This document shows positions 61,109 through 64,000 of a stretch of 64,000 nt of DNA, one piece after another. Position 1 is the first letter of the stretch. Every line of letters begins with the position of its first letter. Under the pieces are notes generated by a model. It was not told the DNA's origin. It made no database searches and worked only from the letters and a program-made list of their open reading frames with translations. A program made the translations under genes and the position numbers. Source of the stretch: Stromatinia cepivora (taxonomy: Eukaryota; Ascomycota; Leotiomycetes; Helotiales; Sclerotiniaceae); NCBI GenBank assembly GCA_014898415.1, contig RCTD01000010.1, forward strand, positions 124,001 through 188,000. Reading direction: 5' to 3'.

Positions 61109-62048
61109 TATAACAAAATCTCTTTATAAGGATCCTCTTTATAAGAATATTTTTTTCGATCTCTTTTTTTTAATATAAAAGTTTATATTTTTAAAATATT
61201 GAAATCTTTAATTTTCTACAAATCCTTATTCGATTAATCAAATAATTAATATATAAATAATATTAGAATTTTAATAGATTTTAATCGAAGTGAAAAATAT
61301 TTATAAATTTTGAGAAATTTATATTTTATCGAAATTAATTGTAAGTGGTTTTATTATAATTTTTATTCGAAGATACTCGTATTATAATAAACAAAGATTA
61401 TTTTATAATAGAAACTTATTTATTTTCTAATTTATAGATTTTGAAAACTAAAATAGGAATTTCAAAATTCTGATTCGAAATAATAAAAATTCTAATTCTA
61501 ATCAATAACTCTTTCAATTTTTATATATATCATTATATAAATAATAATAATATATAAATTTGAAATATAAATTTTGAATAGATTTTATTCGAAATTTTGA
61601 TAATATTATTATATAATTAATGATTTTATATCAAAATATAAAAAATCATTATTTTTTTAAAATTTAATTTATAAAATCATCGAAATCTTCTCAAAATTTC
61701 ATTATTCTTTCAATTATAATTTTTTAATAAATTATTCAATTTGAATAAAAATTATATTAATCAATTCAAAAGAATAATCTTTATAATTTTATATATTTAC
61801 TTTTTCTATATCTTCAAATTTGAAGATTCTATATTAGAAATAATCTCGAATTTATAAATTGAAGTATAAAATGATTTTTTATTATAAAATATTAATATCT
61901 TCGAAATAATACTTTTATAGAGCCATTTATAATTAAATGATTAAATTTTTATTCATTTAAAAATAATCGGAATTTGATTATAAGAATATTTTGAAATATT
62001 CTTATTTTTAAAACTAAAAAAAAATTCTTTTCAAGAGGTTTTATTATG
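61109..62048. mobile_element. AT-rich transposon relic with degenerate terminal inverted repeats
   Basis: The left end (TATAACAAAATCTCTTTATAAG from about 61109) and the right end read on the other strand (CATAATAAAACCTCTTGAAAAG, ending near 62047) match at about 17 of 22 positions, with some differences being C/T transitions. The inside is extremely rich in A and T and has stops in every frame. This is the look of a RIP-mutated DNA transposon. The exact ends and the target duplication are not clear. Confidence 0.55.
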
Positions 62049-64000
62049 AGCTCTGATCCGGACTCACTACACACTAAGCGAAATCACACCAAAATTAACG
62101 ATTTTTCAGCTTTTCAAACCCCTGTTATTTATATGAAAACTTAAGATAATTTATTAGAATCTGTATTTATATAAAGATATTTATTCAAAATTTATTAAAT
62201 ATTGAATAAAATATTTTTATATATTTTTGTTTTGAAATTATATATATTCAAAATTAAAAAAACTAAAAAATTAAAAAAATCGTTTATTTTGTATAAGAAA
62301 AACATTATATATTCGAAATTTTGAAAAATTTGAACTTTAAATTAATATAACTTTTGAACAAAAATTACAAAAAAATAAAATAAATTTTTTTTTATAATTC
62401 AATTGTATTTAATTATTATATTGCGAAATTTCAAATATTTTTATTTACTATTGAAAAAGTTATTCGATATTTAATTTTGTATGAGAAAACATGGTTTTTG
62501 CAGGGATTCTGTCACGAATTCGAATGGTGTGCGGTGAGTAGATTCCAGAACTCTTATATATAAAATACTATACTTAGAGACTACGGCAACTACGGATTCG
62601 ACAGCGGACCGGAGTTCTACACTTCAACACGCCTTAGTCGTACATACACCAATTAAACTCATTAGAAGTAACGGATGTCACAACTCTCGCTTCCCCCTCT
62701 TGGGGATTTCACTATTCCTTATCCAGGGACACGACCGTATGAATACCCCTTGTACATTATTTTCATCCTCACACCTACTTGCATAAAAAGTCACTCGCGC
62801 GCGCCAGCACAAAGCACTCCGGACCAGTCCGACAGTCGAAAAAAAATGATTGTGCGTGAACCGTGATGAAAAGAGCCAGCGAGTAATAAGCAAGAAAGGA
62901 AGATTAAACAAGAAGCCTACGTGCGGCAGCAACGTTGATATCCCGAGTCAGACACCACCCAACTGCTTTGAAAACCACAAGTACAATACCGTATCCGCCT
63001 CTGCACTGCAATGCGAAGGGAAAGCGTTATGCTTACTTGAAAATGTCCGAAGGTTGGTTGCGCTGTTGGGGGCAAGGTATGCCCAATCCCGAATAGGCCG
63101 AATCAATCGTCTAATTGTCGGTAGCAACCTAGAAAAGAAAAAGAAAGTAAAACATGCTGGGACAGGAAGACTAGAAGCACCCATCACAGAAAGACATCGC
63201 ACAATATCAACGCTAAGAAAGTCGATATAGCAACAAAAAGTCAAGAGGATATCCCCACGTTACGATGATAACAATTGGCTTTTCTACCCCATTTCCCAAT
63301 TTGGCTTTTCTACACGAATTTTGGGGTCCAGCTGAATTGCCTTATCCATAGGAGAAATTAGATGTCGATATCGATTTATGCAAAATAAATGCTTTTCATT
63401 TAATATTCTAATAGGGTGTTTTAATATACTGATAATCATTACTAGAATTCTATTTGGATCTTTTTAAATATCTTGAATAATCTGTTAATCATTTATTGTC
63501 CCATTGTCTCAATTATTATAGTGAAGTGTAGATGTATATGCCAATTTCGGCTTCTCCTACAGATAGATTGCCACATGACGATGATTTGGAAATTGTCGAG
63601 GCTGGAAGATACAGGGTAGTTATTTGGACCTCCTGTGGGCACCCTCACTCTGGCGCTGGATGCTCGTGGCATTCGAGGATGTTCACAAGATTTTCTTAAT
63701 TGCACATCGAAGTATCCGAAAGATGAAATCTGTGTGGATGATAGTTCGCGATTTGCGTGACTAGGGGATGTGTAATGGATGAGAGTTTGCTGGGAACAGG
63801 TCCCATTGGCTATGTCTTATCGAGGAAATGCAAAGGAAAATGTCTTCGTGTTAGGTTTGGGGTCTTCGGTTCCTTTTTGTTGTGGTTCGGGTTTTAAAAG
63901 ATTATTTTGATTGTTTGTGCTTCTGTCCAGCGATGAAGGAGGTGGTTGAGTTCGATGTGGTGGTTCGCTGAGCATCGCTTTTCCCCGTACGAATTGGAAT
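62049..64000. other. AT-rich tail and gene-poor right edge
   Basis: From 62110 to about 62500 the sequence stays extremely AT-rich and may be part of another RIP-mutated insert. From 62520 on the composition is normal again. Open frames at 62850-63230 (plus) and 63493-63705 (minus) show no motif. No gene is called. Confidence 0.45.

Noticed and set aside
62850..63230. 126-codon plus-strand frame
   Set aside because: Opposite-strand frame is open over the same interval and neither has a motif.

Overview
The window reads as nuclear DNA of a filamentous ascomycete (Pezizomycotina). Genes carry short introns of about 50-75 nt with GT/AG ends and visible CTAAC branch sites, and gene content and protein wording look most like Helotiales/Leotiomycetes (Botrytis-Sclerotinia type). 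The phylum is well supported; the order is an inference from familiarity, not from a search.

Layout. 0-14 kb: a small secreted I9-type peptidase inhibitor, PCF11 (mRNA 3' end formation; one apparent base is missing), an unrecognised relic, an NmrA-like NAD(P)-binding protein with a perfect 14-copy 15-bp minisatellite in its leader, a GPI-anchor-type secreted Cys-rich protein, and a FacC/YAT2-like carnitine acetyltransferase. 14.8-28.1 kb: an accessory block in which every gene found is broken. It holds a secreted protein of nine tandem Cys-rich units, an AAA+ ATPase, a fusion of a fungal STAND-type N-terminal domain to the C-terminal half of a Tc-toxin A-like protein, a cytochrome P450 relic and a possible alpha/beta-hydrolase relic. 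Most stops are explained by single C-to-T changes (CAG/CAA to TAG/TAA), as expected from RIP-like or ordinary transition decay.

29-44.5 kb: an intact housekeeping block: MUS81 (DNA repair nuclease), an NTF2/SnoaL-like protein, phosphoacetylglucosamine mutase (chitin precursor UDP-GlcNAc), BRF1 (RNA polymerase III initiation), the PRMT1/HMT1 arginine methyltransferase and a large calcineurin-like metallophosphoesterase. 47-56 kb: a secreted tyrosinase, an intron-containing tRNA-Pro(AGG), and a secreted GH35 beta-galactosidase. 56-64 kb: gene-poor, with a 378-bp TIR element flanked by TA duplications and a very AT-rich, probably RIP-mutated transposon relic.

The genes do not form one pathway. 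Secreted or effector-like genes (inhibitor, Cys-rich proteins, tyrosinase, beta-galactosidase) sit between conserved housekeeping genes. The most unusual locus is the STAND-N/TcA-like fusion at 22.75-26.0 kb inside the decayed block. All gene models were made by eye from reading frames and splice signals; no database search was possible. Single-base frameshifts (PCF11, AAA ATPase, Cys-rich gene, P450) could also be assembly errors.
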